A DNA stretch of 64,000 nucleotides, taken from contig NZ_CP154874.1 in NCBI RefSeq assembly GCF_041729615.1, forward strand, positions 563,001 to 627,000. The letters run 5' to 3'. The first letter of the stretch is position 1, and each line of letters opens with the position of its first letter. Shown here piece by piece: positions 47,548-58,823 of this stretch. This stretch comes from Pseudomonas alcaligenes (GTDB taxonomy: Bacteria; Pseudomonadota; Gammaproteobacteria; Pseudomonadales; Pseudomonadaceae). The notes beneath the pieces are model-generated. The model saw nothing but the letters and a program-made list of their open reading frames with translations. It searched no databases and had not been told where the DNA came from. A program made the translations under genes and the position numbers.

Positions 47548-49160
47548 CAGTGGCCCGCCAGGATCGACTTGGCCACCGCCTCGGCCACCTTGATGCCGTC
47601 CACCCCCGCAGAGAGGATGCCGCCGGCGTAGCCGGCGCCCTCGCCGGCAGGGTACAGGCCCTTGAGGTTGAGGCTCTGCAGGCTCTCGTTGTCACGGGTG
47701 ATGCGCACCGGCGAGCTGGTGCGGGTCTCGATGCCGGTCAGCACCGCATCAGCCCGGTCGAAACCGCGGATCTGCTTGCCGAAGGCCGGCAGCGCCTCGC
47801 GGATGGCCTCGATGGCGTAGTCCGGCAGCGAGGGGGCCAGGTCACCCAGGCGCACGCCGGGCTTGTAGGAGGGTTCGACCTCGCCGAACTCGCTCGAGGG
47901 TACGCCGCGGATGAAGTCGCCAACCAGCTGGCCCGGGGCGCAGTAGTCGCGCCCACCCAGCTCATAGGCGCGCGACTCCAGGCGCTCCTGCAGCTCCACG
48001 CCGGCCAGCGGGCCGCCGGGGAAGTCCTGCTCCGGGTTGATGCCGACGACTATGCCGGCGTTGGCATTGCGCTCGTTGCGCGAGTACTGGCTCATGCCGT
48101 TGGTGACCACCCGCTCCGGTTCGGAGGTGGCCGCCACCACGGTGCCGCCCGGGCACATGCAGAAGCTGTACACGGCGCGGCCGTTCTTGGCGTGGTGCAC
48201 CAGCTTGTAGTCGGCGGCGCCCAGCTCCGGGTGGCCGGCGTACTTGCCCAGGCGCGCCTGGTCGATCAGCGATTGCGGGTGCTCGATGCGGAAGCCAATG
48301 GCGAAGGGCTTGGCCTCGATGAACACGCCCTGGCGGTGCAGCATGCGGAAGGTATCGCGCGAGCTGTGCCCCAGCGCCAGCACCACATGGCGGCTGCGCA
48401 GGGTCTCGCCACTGGCCAGCACCACGCCTTCGAGCTGGCCGTCGTCGATGAGTAAATCGGTGACCTTGCTCTCGAAGCGCACCTCGCCGCCGAGGGCAAT
48501 GATCTCCTCGCGCATGGCCGCCACCACGCCGGTCAGGCGGAAGGTGCCGATGTGCGGCTTGCTGACGTACATGATCTCTTCCGGCGCGCCGGCGCGGACG
48601 AACTCGTGCATCACCTTGCGCCCGTAGAACTTCGGGTCCTTGATCTGGCTGTACAGCTTGCCGTCGGAGAACAGCCCCGCCCCGCCCTCGCCGAACTGCA
48701 CGTTGGACTCGGGGGTCAGGGTCTTCTTGCGCCACAGCGCCCAGGTGTCCTTGGTACGCCGGCGCACATCCTTGCCGCGCTCCAGCACGATCGGCTTGAA
48801 GCCCATCTGCGCCAGCAGCAGCGCGGCGAACAGGCCGCAGGGACCGAAGCCGACCACGATCGGACGCTCGCGCAGATCGACCGGCGCCTGGCCGACCGGG
48901 TAGTAATTGGTGTCCGGCGCCGGGCGGATGTGCGGGTCGCCGGCGAAACGCGCCAGGATGCCCGCCTCGTCGCGCACCTCCAGGTCGATGATGTAGATGA
49001 ACAGGATCACGCTGTTCTTCTTGCGCGCATCGTAGCTGCGCTTGAACACGCTGAAGTTCAGCAGGTCGGCGTCGGTGATGCCCAGGCGGCGGACGATGGC
49101 CGCGCGCAGCTCATCGGCGGCATGGTCGAGGGGCAGGGACAGTTCGGTGATGCGAATCAT
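47547..49160 (-). CDS. NAD(P)/FAD-dependent oxidoreductase, uncharacterised family
   Basis: This 537-aa protein opens with an RNA-binding-like alpha-beta segment (residues 1-85, SLPLDHAADELRAAIVRRLGI), then a Rossmann FAD loop GFGPCGLFAALLLAQ (about residue 106). A long substrate domain and a C-terminal closing loop (LYPAGEGAGYAGGILSAGVDGIKVA) follow. It corresponds to a conserved bacterial family annotated only as FAD-dependent. It is coupled to the TrmH gene, which hints at an RNA-modification link, but this is inference. ATG 49160 is chosen over the extended frame. Confidence 0.82.
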   Translation of the reverse strand: MIRITELSLPLDHAADELRAAIVRRLGITDADLLNFSVFKRSYDARKKNSVILFIYIIDLEVRDEAGILARFAGDPHIRPAPDTNYYPVGQAPVDLRERPIVVGFGPCGLFAALLLAQMGFKPIVLERGKDVRRRTKDTWALWRKKTLTPESNVQFGEGGAGLFSDGKLYSQIKDPKFYGRKVMHEFVRAGAPEEIMYVSKPHIGTFRLTGVVAAMREEIIALGGEVRFESKVTDLLIDDGQLEGVVLASGETLRSRHVVLALGHSSRDTFRMLHRQGVFIEAKPFAIGFRIEHPQSLIDQARLGKYAGHPELGAADYKLVHHAKNGRAVYSFCMCPGGTVVAATSEPERVVTNGMSQYSRNERNANAGIVVGINPEQDFPGGPLAGVELQERLESRAYELGGRDYCAPGQLVGDFIRGVPSSEFGEVEPSYKPGVRLGDLAPSLPDYAIEAIREALPAFGKQIRGFDRADAVLTGIETRTSSPVRITRDNESLQSLNLKGLYPAGEGAGYAGGILSAGVDGIKVAEAVAKSILAGH

Positions 49161-49268
49161 GGCGGTATCCTGGCCGGTGACTCCGGCAAAGGAGGCAATA
49201 GAGAGGGGGTAGGCCAGCAATTGTAGCCGCCACCAGCCACCGCTGTCAGGGCCGCAGGGCCCGTGGAT

Positions 49269-49298
49269 TTAACCTGCGCGGCACTATCGGCTTATAAT
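49269..49298 (+). promoter_or_regulatory. Candidate sigma-70 promoter for the RlmE-like gene
   Basis: TTAACC (49269-49274) and a perfect TATAAT (49293-49298) are separated by 18 bp, 72 bp before the start codon. Confidence 0.5.
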
Positions 49299-49370
49299 CG
49301 CCGCCACTTTGCGCCCCTGCCCGCTTTGCGGCGGCGCGCATCTCACCCGATTCCCGTGCCTGGCCCCCTC

Positions 49371-49994
49371 ATGAAACGCTCCAAAAGCAGCAGCCGCTGG
49401 CTGAACGAACACGTCAACGATCCTTACGTCAAACGCGCACAGAAGGACGGCTACCGCTCGCGTGCCAGTTACAAGCTGATCGAGCTGAACGACAAGGACA
49501 AGCTGATCCGTCCTGGCATGCTGGTCATGGACCTGGGCTCCGCGCCCGGCGGCTGGTCGCAGGTGGCCGGCAAGATCGTCGGCGAGCAAGGTCGGGTGAT
49601 CGCCAGCGACATCCTGCCGATGGACCCGCTGGACAACGTCGACTTCATCCAGGGCGACTTCACCGAAGACAGTGTGTTCCAGCAGATCCTCGCCAAGCTG
49701 GACGGCCGCCAGCCCGACCTGATCATCTCCGACATCGCCCCCAACATCAGCGGCGTCGCCGTTGCCGACCAGGCCTCGTCGATGTATCTGGTCGAGCTCA
49801 CTCTCGACATGGTGCGCCAGGTGCTCAAGCCCGGCGGTAACTACGCGGTCAAGGTGTTCCAGGGCGAAGGCTCCGAGGCTTTCCTGAAGGATGTGCGCAG
49901 CTCGTTCGAGAAGGTGATGGTGCGCAAGCCAGAAGCCTCGCGACCGCGCTCGCGGGAGGTCTACCTGGTGGCCAAGGGCTTCAAGGGCGAATAA
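49371..49994 (+). CDS. rlmE: RlmE/FtsJ-type 23S rRNA 2'-O-methyltransferase
   Basis: This 207-aa protein has the full RrmJ layout: the catalytic Lys in [13 protein letters not shown], the SAM loop [15 protein letters not shown], Asp in [12 protein letters not shown], Lys in [16 protein letters not shown] and Glu in [12 protein letters not shown]. That is the K-D-K-E tetrad. It 2'-O-methylates U2552-equivalent rRNA in E. coli. Pseudomonads usually carry ftsJ next to ftsH; this gene is instead beside cysS and may be a paralogue. It has its own promoter and ends at a shared bidirectional terminator. Confidence 0.85.
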   Translation: MKRSKSSSRWLNEHVNDPYVKRAQKDGYRSRASYKLIELNDKDKLIRPGMLVMDLGSAPGGWSQVAGKIVGEQGRVIASDILPMDPLDNVDFIQGDFTEDSVFQQILAKLDGRQPDLIISDIAPNISGVAVADQASSMYLVELTLDMVRQVLKPGGNYAVKVFQGEGSEAFLKDVRSSFEKVMVRKPEASRPRSREVYLVAKGFKGE

Positions 49995-50012
49995 GCCGCG
50001 ATGCACAGGCAT

Positions 50013-50042
50013 AAAAAAGCCGCTCGAATGAGCGGCTTTTTT
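50013..50042. terminator. Bidirectional terminator between rlmE-like gene and cysS
   Basis: AAAAAAGCCGCTC-GAAT-GAGCGGCTTTTTT has a 7-bp GC core plus the A/T tracts, which works in both directions. Confidence 0.92.
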
Positions 50043-50061
50043 CATGGCGCGCGGCGCCGAC

Positions 50062-51444
50062 CTATTCGGCCAGGCGCCAGGTAGTGCCACCCTTGCCGTC
50101 TTCCAGCACCACGCCCATGGCGGTGAGCTGGTCGCGGATGCGGTCGGATTCGGCCCAGTTCTTGTCGGCGCGGGCCTGCAGGCGCGCGGCGATCAGGGCT
50201 TCGACTTCGGCGGCGTCGACCTTGCCGGCGGCGCCGGCCTGCAGGAAGGCCTCCGGCTCCAGCTGCAGCACGCCGAGCACGCCGGCCAGCTGCTTGAGCT
50301 GGGCGGCCAGGCCGGCGGCGGCCTGCTCATCCGACTCGCGTAGGCGGTTGACCTCGCGGATCATCTCGAACAGCACGGCGCAGGCTTCCGGCGAGTTGAA
50401 GTCGTCGTCCATGGCCGCGCCGAAGCGCTCGACGAAGGCTTCGCCGCCAGCCGGCGCCACCTCCGGCAGGCCTTTCAGGCCGTTGTAGAAGCGCTCCAGA
50501 GCGCCCTTGGCTTCCTTCAGGCTGTCTTCGGAGTAGTTGATCGGGCTGCGGTAGTGGCTGGACACCAGCAGGTAGCGCACCACTTCCGGGGGGTACTTCT
50601 CCAGCACCTCGCGGATGGTGAAGAAGTTGCCCAGGCTCTTGGACATCTTCTCACCGTCCACGCGCACCGCGCCGGCGTGCATCCAGGCCTTGGCGTAGAG
50701 CTTGCCGGTGGCCGCCTCGCTCTGCGCGATCTCGTTCTCGTGGTGCGGGAACACCAGATCCGGGCCGCCGCCGTGAATGTCGAAAGTCTCGCCCAGGCAG
50801 CAGGTGGACATCACCGAGCACTCGATGTGCCAGCCCGGCCGGCCCTTGCCCCAGGGCGAATCCCAGCTCGGCTCGCCCGGCTTGGCGCCTTTCCACAGCA
50901 CGAAGTCCAGCGGGTCTTCCTTGATCTCGTCGACCTCGATGCGCGCGCCGATCTTCAGCTCGTCGATCTTGCGCCGCGACAGCTTGCCGTAGGTCTCGAA
51001 CTTGGTGACGCGGTAGTACACGTCGCCATTGCCCGGCGCGTAGGCGAAGCCCTTGTCGATCAGGGTCTGGATCATCTGGTGCATGCCGGCGATATGGCCG
51101 GTGGCACGCGGCTCGATGTCCGGGCGCAGCACGGAAAGGCGCGCCTCATCCTCGTGCATGGCGGCGATCATGCGTTCGACCAACGCTTCGAACGGCTCAC
51201 CGTTCTCGTTGGCGCGCTTGATGATCTTGTCGTCGATGTCGGTGATGTTGCGCACGTAGGTCACGTCATAGCCACGCGCGCGCAGCCAGCGGGTGACCAC
51301 GTCGAACGCCACCATCACACGGGCGTGGCCGATATGGCAGAAGTCGTACACGGTCATGCCGCACACGTACATGCGCACGCTGTTGCCTTCCAGCGGCTGG
51401 AAAACGTCCTTGGTCTTGCTCAGGGTGTTGTAGATGGAAAGCAT
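50062..51444 (-). CDS. cysS: Cysteinyl-tRNA synthetase
   Basis: This 460-aa class I aminoacyl-tRNA synthetase has the zinc and adenylate-site features [23 protein letters not shown] (HIGH) near residue 27, the second zinc cysteine in [13 protein letters not shown], and [11 protein letters not shown] (KMSKS) near residue 265. The C-terminal DALR-like anticodon domain follows. Length is normal for bacterial CysS. It lies 149 bp downstream of glnS on the same strand, an arrangement kept in Pseudomonas. Confidence 0.97.
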   Translation of the reverse strand: MLSIYNTLSKTKDVFQPLEGNSVRMYVCGMTVYDFCHIGHARVMVAFDVVTRWLRARGYDVTYVRNITDIDDKIIKRANENGEPFEALVERMIAAMHEDEARLSVLRPDIEPRATGHIAGMHQMIQTLIDKGFAYAPGNGDVYYRVTKFETYGKLSRRKIDELKIGARIEVDEIKEDPLDFVLWKGAKPGEPSWDSPWGKGRPGWHIECSVMSTCCLGETFDIHGGGPDLVFPHHENEIAQSEAATGKLYAKAWMHAGAVRVDGEKMSKSLGNFFTIREVLEKYPPEVVRYLLVSSHYRSPINYSEDSLKEAKGALERFYNGLKGLPEVAPAGGEAFVERFGAAMDDDFNSPEACAVLFEMIREVNRLRESDEQAAAGLAAQLKQLAGVLGVLQLEPEAFLQAGAAGKVDAAEVEALIAARLQARADKNWAESDRIRDQLTAMGVVLEDGKGGTTWRLAE

Positions 51445-51461
51445 CTTTAAATTTCCTCAAG

Positions 51462-51593
51462 AACGGCTTTCAAAGCAGCGAGCGAAGATCAGGCAAGGCG
51501 AAGCGGGGTGAGGAAGCGGAATGTACTGCAGTACATGAGCATTCCGAACCTCGCTTCAACACAGCATGATCGAGCGCAGCAATTTGACAGCCG

Positions 51594-51595
<2 letters not shown>
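51462..51595. repeat. Long imperfect inverted repeat between glnS and cysS
   Basis: Outer arms AACGGCT and AGCCGTT, with looser matches inside them (GCAGCGAGCG... against ...CGCTCGATCA), frame a perfect 16-bp palindrome ATGTACTG-CAGTACAT (51521-51536). The right arm ends over the glnS stop codon. The 134-bp element fills most of the gap and is non-coding. Confidence 0.65.
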
Positions 51596-53261
<1,666 letters not shown>

Positions 53262-53437
53262 GATGTCCTTAAGCTGAAGGGCGGCGACGGCCGAGACAGT
53301 AGGCCGGTCAAGACAAAGCCCGTATGATACCCAACCCGTCAACCCCCTGACAGCCGCAAAGCGACCGGGCGTGGCCTTTTGGCGCGAACGCGCCACCCTG
53401 CCCCCGCCGCCTTGCCCGAATTCGAGAGTGCTACTCC

Positions 53438-53932
53438 ATGATCAAGCTGCATACCAACCACGGCGTCATCACCCTGGAACTGTTCGAAGACAAGGCCCCG
53501 GAAACCGCGGCCAACTTCAAGGAATACGTGAAGAGCGGCCACTACGACGGCACCGTGTTCCACCGCGTGATCAGCAACTTCATGATCCAGGGCGGCGGTT
53601 TCGAGCCGGGCATGAAGCAGAAGCCGACCCGCGCGCCGATCAAGAACGAGGCCAACAACGGCGTCTCCAACAAGGTCGGCACCATCGCCATGGCCCGCAC
53701 CATGGACCCGCACTCGGCCTCCGCGCAATTCTTCATCAACGTCGCCGACAACGGCTTCCTCGACCACACCGCGCCGACCATGCAGGGCTGGGGCTACGCC
53801 GTGTTCGGCCAGGTGACCGAGGGCATGGACGTGGTCGAGAAGATCAAGGGCGTGGCCACCACCATGAAGTCCGGCCACCAGGACGTGCCGGTGGAAGACG
53901 TGGTGATCGAGAAGGCCGAAATCGTCGAGTGA
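53438..53932 (+). CDS. ppiB: Peptidyl-prolyl cis-trans isomerase B (cyclophilin)
   Basis: This 164-aa cytosolic cyclophilin has the active-site pattern [33 protein letters not shown] and [15 protein letters not shown]. It lacks a signal, as expected for PpiB rather than PpiA. It is followed 4 nt later by lpxH, forming a two-gene operon that diverges from glnS. Confidence 0.96.
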   Translation: MIKLHTNHGVITLELFEDKAPETAANFKEYVKSGHYDGTVFHRVISNFMIQGGGFEPGMKQKPTRAPIKNEANNGVSNKVGTIAMARTMDPHSASAQFFINVADNGFLDHTAPTMQGWGYAVFGQVTEGMDVVEKIKGVATTMKSGHQDVPVEDVVIEKAEIVE

Positions 53933-53936
53933 TTCG

Positions 53937-54659
53937 ATGATCCTGCTGATCTCCGATCTGCACCTGGAAGAGCAACGCCCGGACATCACCCGGGCGTTTG
54001 TGCATTTCCTGCAGACCCGCGCCCGCCAGGCCGAGGCCCTGTACATCCTCGGCGACTTCTTCGAGGTGTGGGTCGGCGACGACGGCATGTCGCCCTTCCA
54101 GCACGACATCGCCCGCGCCCTGCGCTCACTGAGCGATGCCGGCACGCGCATCTACCTGATGCACGGCAACCGCGATTTCCTGATCGGCCGCGCCTTCTGC
54201 CGCGAGGCCGGCTGTACCCTGCTGAAAGACCCCAGCATCGTGCGCTTCAATGGCGAGCCGGTGCTGCTGATGCACGGCGACAGCCTCTGTACGCTGGATA
54301 AGGGCTATATGAAGCTGCGCCGCCTGCTGCGCAACCCGATCAGCCTGTTCATCCTGCGCCACCTGCCGCTGACCACCCGCCGCAAGCTGGCGCGCAAGCT
54401 GCGCAGCGAGAGCCGCGCGCAGACCCGCATGAAGGCCCGCGAGATCATCGACGTCACCCCCGACGAAGTACCGCGCATCATGGCTGAGTATGGCGTGCGC
54501 ACCCTGATCCACGGCCATACCCATCGCCCCGCCGAACACCAGCTCGACGTGAACGGCCAGAGCGCCCGACGCATCGTCCTCGGCGACTGGGACCGCCAGG
54601 GCTGGGCCCTGCAGATCGACGAGCAGGGTTTGCACCAGGCCCCCTTCCCGCTCGCCTGA
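53937..54659 (+). CDS. lpxH: UDP-2,3-diacylglucosamine pyrophosphohydrolase LpxH
   Basis: This 240-aa calcineurin-like phosphoesterase of lipid A synthesis cleaves UDP-2,3-diacylglucosamine to lipid X at the inner-membrane surface. All metal motifs are present: ISDLHLE (residues 4-10), [11 protein letters not shown] (about 37-47), [16 protein letters not shown] and IHGHTHRP near the C-terminus. An insertion with basic helices ([11 protein letters not shown]) is family-typical. It is coupled to ppiB. Confidence 0.96.
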   Translation: MILLISDLHLEEQRPDITRAFVHFLQTRARQAEALYILGDFFEVWVGDDGMSPFQHDIARALRSLSDAGTRIYLMHGNRDFLIGRAFCREAGCTLLKDPSIVRFNGEPVLLMHGDSLCTLDKGYMKLRRLLRNPISLFILRHLPLTTRRKLARKLRSESRAQTRMKAREIIDVTPDEVPRIMAEYGVRTLIHGHTHRPAEHQLDVNGQSARRIVLGDWDRQGWALQIDEQGLHQAPFPLA

Positions 54660-54757
54660 GCGACGAGAGACGCGCCACATACCGGCACGGTGCCACTTGA
54701 CGCTCCCGCGGAGCCTGCGCAGCATGCGCGCACCTTTCCCGCAGTCAAGGATCGATC

Positions 54758-56107
54758 ATGGAAATCCCCGCCACCCCCGCCCCCAAATCCCTGTTCAAGT
54801 ACGTCGGCGTGCCCGTGCTGGTCGCCGCCATCGGTTTCATCGGCTTCAACGGCATTTTCTTCTACAACGAAGCCGGCTTCGCCACCCATGTGCGGACCAT
54901 CTTCGGCGAAGAGAAGATCGTCGACGACGTCGGCTACGCCACCAAGTGGTTCGGCCGCGCCACGCCCTGGAAGAAGGCACTGAGCGTGCAGTCGGTGCTG
55001 ATCGCCGGCAACGAGATCGACGACAGCAGCGACAACGACAGCCTGGGCGCCACCATCGAGGCCTTCCCCATCGTCTTCCTCGGCAACGTCGACGCCAAGG
55101 TCGAGTCCTCGGCGCGCTTTCGCCTGCCCGGCGGCGACCAGTTCCTGAAGATCGCCCAGGAGTACCGCAACCCGGAAAACTTCATCAAGACCGCGCTGGT
55201 GCCGGCCATCAAGGAAACCCTGCAGGCCACCGCCTCGCTGATGAGCGCCGACGACTACTACGCCGGCGCCCGCAGCGAGTTCGCCGCCGAGTTCGAGAAC
55301 CAGCTCAACGACGGCCTGTACCTGATCAAGCGCAAGGAAGTGCGCGGCCCGCGCGGCCACCTGCCGAGCCAGACCGCGATCCTCCAGGCCGGCACCGAAC
55401 AGGGCAACTTCGGCGACAACAACGCCAGCCAGTTCGTCACCGAGAAGGTGGTGGACGACAAGGGCATCCCGGTGCGCAAGCAGCAGCAGTTCCGCAAGTA
55501 CGGCGTGGAAGTGGTCGAGGCGCGCATCACCAACGTCGACCCCAACCCGCAGTACAAGCAGCGCATGGTCAAGGTGCAGCAGGCCCTGGCCGAACTGGCC
55601 GTGGCCCGGCAGAACCGCCTGAAGGAAGAGGAAGAGAAGCTGCTGGTCACCGCTCGCGGCGAGAAGGAAGTCGAGGCCCGCCGCCAGGAAACCCTGCGCG
55701 ACCAGATCGAACAGACCACCCAGGCCGAGACCGAGAAGCAGCTGGCCGTGATCAACGCCGAGCGCGAGAAGCAGCGCGCCGAGATCGAGAAGCAGACAGC
55801 CGAGCTGCTGCGTGACAAGGCGGCGATCACCGCCGATGCCACCAAGATCACCGCCGATGCCGAAGCCTACGCGCGCAAGGCGGTGATCGAGGCGGACGGC
55901 GCCCTGCAGCCCAAGCTCGATGCCCTGGTACAGATCAACAAGGTCTGGGCCGAGGCCGCCTCCCAGGCACCGGTGCCGGGCGTGATGATGGGCGGCGCCG
56001 GCAACGGCGCCAGTGCCAGCCGCCAGGACGAGATCGGCCAATTGATGGGCATTCTCGCCACCAAGGCCGCCCGCGACCTGTCGCTGGACATGAAGGTCAA
56101 GGAATAA
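54758..56107 (+). CDS. SPFH/Band 7-like membrane protein with long coiled coil
   Basis: This 449-aa protein has one N-terminal membrane segment (FKYVGVPVLVAAIGFIGFNGIFFYNEAGF), then an alpha-beta domain resembling SPFH (residues about 60-270). A long charged coiled coil follows (about 280-400, rich in E, K, Q and R; AEREKQRAEIEKQTAELLRDKAAITADATKI) and a short glycine-rich tail. The topology is like HflK, HflC and flotillins, with the bulk facing away from the N-terminal anchor. The function is unknown; membrane microdomain or protease regulation is a family-level guess. It is monocistronic, with a strong terminator. Confidence 0.75.
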   Translation: MEIPATPAPKSLFKYVGVPVLVAAIGFIGFNGIFFYNEAGFATHVRTIFGEEKIVDDVGYATKWFGRATPWKKALSVQSVLIAGNEIDDSSDNDSLGATIEAFPIVFLGNVDAKVESSARFRLPGGDQFLKIAQEYRNPENFIKTALVPAIKETLQATASLMSADDYYAGARSEFAAEFENQLNDGLYLIKRKEVRGPRGHLPSQTAILQAGTEQGNFGDNNASQFVTEKVVDDKGIPVRKQQQFRKYGVEVVEARITNVDPNPQYKQRMVKVQQALAELAVARQNRLKEEEEKLLVTARGEKEVEARRQETLRDQIEQTTQAETEKQLAVINAEREKQRAEIEKQTAELLRDKAAITADATKITADAEAYARKAVIEADGALQPKLDALVQINKVWAEAASQAPVPGVMMGGAGNGASASRQDEIGQLMGILATKAARDLSLDMKVKE

Positions 56108-56126
56108 GCGCCCGCCGCCTCAGCGA

Positions 56127-56156
56127 ACGCCCCGCACCCGCGGGGCGTTTTATTTT
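56127..56156 (+). terminator. Intrinsic terminator after the SPFH-like gene
   Basis: A 9-bp stem (ACGCCCCGC with GCGGGGCGT) has a 4-nt loop and is followed by TTTATTTT. Confidence 0.88.
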
Positions 56157-56163
56157 GCGCGGA

Positions 56164-57099
56164 TCAGGCCGAGAACAGCAGCGCCTTGAGCGCCGCATCG
56201 GGGTCGCTGTCGGCGAACTCCGGCGGATTGGCCAGGCGCTCGACAAAGCGCAGCGCCGGAGCCTCGCGGGCCATCTCGGCGATGAGGAAATCCGGCGTGA
56301 TCGCCGGGTCGTTGCAGCAGGCCAGCACCCGCCCCGCCGGCGTCAGCAGCTCCGGCAGGCGGCGCATGATCCGGGCGTAGTCGCGGCTGAGAATGAAGCT
56401 GCCCTTCTGGAAGCTCGGCGGGTCGACGATGATCAGGTCGAAGGGGCCTTCGCGGCGCAGCTTGCCCCAGGAGTTGAACAGGTCGTGGCCGAGAAAGCTC
56501 ACCCGCGAAAGCTCGTGGCCGTTCAGCCGGTGGTTGTCGCGGCCGCGGCTCAGGGCCGGGCGCGACATGTCCAGGTTGACCACCCGCGCGGCGCCGCCGG
56601 CGATGGCCGCCACGGAGAAACCGCAGGTGTAGGCGAACAGGTTGAGCACACCCTGCCCGGCCGCCTGCCGACGCACCCACTGGCGCCCCAGGCGCATGTC
56701 GAGGAACAGCCCGCTGTTCTGCTTGCGGCCCAGGTCGAGGCGGTAGCGCAGGCCGTCCTCGACGATCTCGCAGCCGTCGATGGCCTCGCCCTGCAGGTAC
56801 TCGGTGGCGCTGTCGGCGCGGTAGCGATGCTGCAGCAGCAGGTGCCCGGCAGCGCTGCTGCGCCAGGCCGGCGAGGCGGCGAACTCGCGCAGCATCCGCT
56901 GCAGATCGGCCAGCTGCTGCGCCTGCGGCTCGCGGAACAGCGTCACCAGCAACACGCCCTGCAGCCAGTCGACGGTGAGCTGCTCCAGCCCCGGCCACTG
57001 CCGGCCACGCCCATGAAACAGGCGACGGGCCTCATGCGGCAAGTCGCCGAAGGCGACGCTCAGGTGCTGCTGCAGGGTAGCGATGGCGGCGGGAGTCAT
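56164..57099 (-). CDS. Class I SAM-dependent methyltransferase, RlmI/RlmL-like
   Basis: This 311-aa protein has a SAM-binding core (GVLNLFAYTCGFSVAAIAGGAARVVNLDMSR, about residues 160-190) and a DPPSFQKGSF catalytic loop, the form seen in rRNA (cytosine-C5 or guanine-N2) methyltransferases of the RlmI/RlmL-related group. The preceding SGLFLDMRLGRQWVR segment is typical. It lacks the PUA domain of RlmI. The start MTPAAIATLQQH at 57099 is chosen because the further upstream part overlaps a terminator. The target is probably RNA; this is inference. Confidence 0.82.
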   Translation of the reverse strand: MTPAAIATLQQHLSVAFGDLPHEARRLFHGRGRQWPGLEQLTVDWLQGVLLVTLFREPQAQQLADLQRMLREFAASPAWRSSAAGHLLLQHRYRADSATEYLQGEAIDGCEIVEDGLRYRLDLGRKQNSGLFLDMRLGRQWVRRQAAGQGVLNLFAYTCGFSVAAIAGGAARVVNLDMSRPALSRGRDNHRLNGHELSRVSFLGHDLFNSWGKLRREGPFDLIIVDPPSFQKGSFILSRDYARIMRRLPELLTPAGRVLACCNDPAITPDFLIAEMAREAPALRFVERLANPPEFADSDPDAALKALLFSA

Positions 57100-57159
57100 G
57101 GTGTTCGTGGCTGGCGGCTGGGCGCCGCATTCTATGCCAGGCGCCTGGCAATCGCGGGC

Positions 57160-57194
57160 AAAAAAACGGCCCATCACCAGCAGGTGTGGGCCGT
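57160..57194 (-). terminator. Terminator of putP
   Basis: On the minus strand ACGGCCCA-CACC-TGCT-GGTG-A-TGGGCCGT (one bulged A) is followed by seven T. It lies 113 nt beyond the putP stop, leaving a long 3' UTR (57195-57306) with no gene. Confidence 0.88.
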
Positions 57195-57306
57195 AAAGCA
57201 CTAACGGGTCGTGCGTGGTGCCCGGCGGCGCCCGATGAGGGATGGGCGCTGCGGGGCTGAACGCGCGACTGGACGACCGGCCAGCCGCGCGGGGGGGTAG
57301 CTGCCC

Positions 57307-58797
57307 TTAGATATGGGCGTCCTGGTATTCCTTCTCGGCTTCGTCGAAACGCTTGTGCATGGCGCTGGACGGAGCATTGCCGATGCGGCTGAAGATGACG
57401 ATGGCGAGGGTGGCCAGGATGAAGCCCGGGATGATTTCGTACAGACCCAGACCGATCCAGTTCTTCCACACCACCACGGTGACGGCACCGACGATCATGC
57501 CGGCCAGGGCACCGTTGCGGGTCATGCCCTTCCACAGCACGGAGAGGATCACCACCGGACCGAAGGCGGCACCGAAGCCTGCCCAGGCGTAGGACACCAG
57601 GCCCAGCACGCGGTTTTCCGGGTTGGAAGCCAGCAGGATGGCGATCACCGCGACCAGCAGCACCATGGCGCGACCGACCCAGACCAGCTCGCTCTGGCTG
57701 GCGCCCTTGCGCAGGAAGGCCTTGTAGAAGTCCTCGGTCAGGGCGCTGGAGCAGACCAGCAGCTGGCAGCTGAGGGTGGACATCACCGCGGCCAGGATGG
57801 CGGACAGCAGGATGCCGGCGATCCACGGGTTGAACAGGATCTTCGACAGTTCGATGAACACGCGCTCCGGGTTCTCGCTGACCGGGCCGGCCAGTGCCGG
57901 GTTGGCCTGGAAGTAGGCGATACCGAAGAAGCCGACGGCCACGGCGCCGCCCAGGCAGAGGATCATCCAGGTCATGGAGATGCGACGGGCAGCCGGGATC
58001 GACTTGACCGAGTCGGCGGCCATGAAGCGCGCCAGGATGTGCGGCTGGCCGAAATAGCCCAGGCCCCAGGCCATCAGCGAGATCACGCCGACGAAGGTGG
58101 CGCCCTTGAGCATGTCGAAGTTGGTGGCGTCCTTCAGCTCGATGGCGGCGAAGGTGGTGTCCATGCCGCCGGTGGCGATCATCACCATCACCGGAGTGAG
58201 GATCAGGGCGAAGATCATCAGGGTGGCCTGCACGGTGTCGGTCCAGCTCACCGCCAGGAAGCCACCGATGAAGGTGTAGGCGATGGTGGCGGCGGCGCCG
58301 GCCCACAGGGCGGTCTCGTAGCTCATGCCGAAGGTACTTTCGAACAGGCGGGCACCGGCGACCACGCCGGAGGCGCAGTAGATGGTGAAGAACACCAGGA
58401 TCACCAGCGCCGAGAAGATGCGCAGGATGCGGCTGTTGTCCTCGAAGCGGTTGGTGAAGTAGTCCGGCAGGGTCAGGGCGTTGCCGTTGTGCTCGGTCTG
58501 CACGCGCAGACGGCCGGCGACGAACAGCCAGTTGAGGTAGGCACCGACGATCAGGCCGATGGCGATCCAGCTCTCGGAGATACCGGCGACGAAGATGGCG
58601 CCCGGCAGGCCCATCAGCAGCCAGCCGCTCATGTCGGAAGCGCCGGCCGACAGCGCGGTGACGAAGCTGCCGATGCTGCGGCCACCGAGAATGTAGTCGG
58701 ACAGGTTCTTGGTACGCAGGTAGGCGATGAGACCGATCAGCACCATCGCGGCGATATACACCACGAACGTGATCAGCATGGGGGTACTGGCTGTCAT
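57307..58797 (-). CDS. putP: Sodium/proline symporter PutP
   Basis: This 496-aa inner-membrane protein of the SSS family has about 13 hydrophobic segments. Segment 2 carries the sodium-site pattern IGSFVTALSAGASDMSGWLLMGLPGAIF (near residues 42-69), and the later LSCQLLVCSSALTEDFYKAFLRKGAS loop is typical of PutP. It imports proline for use as carbon and nitrogen. Length and motifs match the family closely. putA is not adjacent. An AACAACAA stretch lies 19-26 nt before the start codon. Confidence 0.94.
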   Translation of the reverse strand: MTASTPMLITFVVYIAAMVLIGLIAYLRTKNLSDYILGGRSIGSFVTALSAGASDMSGWLLMGLPGAIFVAGISESWIAIGLIVGAYLNWLFVAGRLRVQTEHNGNALTLPDYFTNRFEDNSRILRIFSALVILVFFTIYCASGVVAGARLFESTFGMSYETALWAGAAATIAYTFIGGFLAVSWTDTVQATLMIFALILTPVMVMIATGGMDTTFAAIELKDATNFDMLKGATFVGVISLMAWGLGYFGQPHILARFMAADSVKSIPAARRISMTWMILCLGGAVAVGFFGIAYFQANPALAGPVSENPERVFIELSKILFNPWIAGILLSAILAAVMSTLSCQLLVCSSALTEDFYKAFLRKGASQSELVWVGRAMVLLVAVIAILLASNPENRVLGLVSYAWAGFGAAFGPVVILSVLWKGMTRNGALAGMIVGAVTVVVWKNWIGLGLYEIIPGFILATLAIVIFSRIGNAPSSAMHKRFDEAEKEYQDAHI

Positions 58798-58815
58798 GGG
58801 AGGATGCCCTCTCGC

Positions 58816-58823
58816 TTGTTGTT
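58816..58823 (-). promoter_or_regulatory. Possible Hfq/Crc target in the putP leader
   Basis: AACAACAA on the minus strand, 19-26 nt upstream of the putP ATG, matches the AAnAAnAA motif through which Hfq and Crc repress pseudomonad catabolic mRNAs. Confidence 0.45.
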
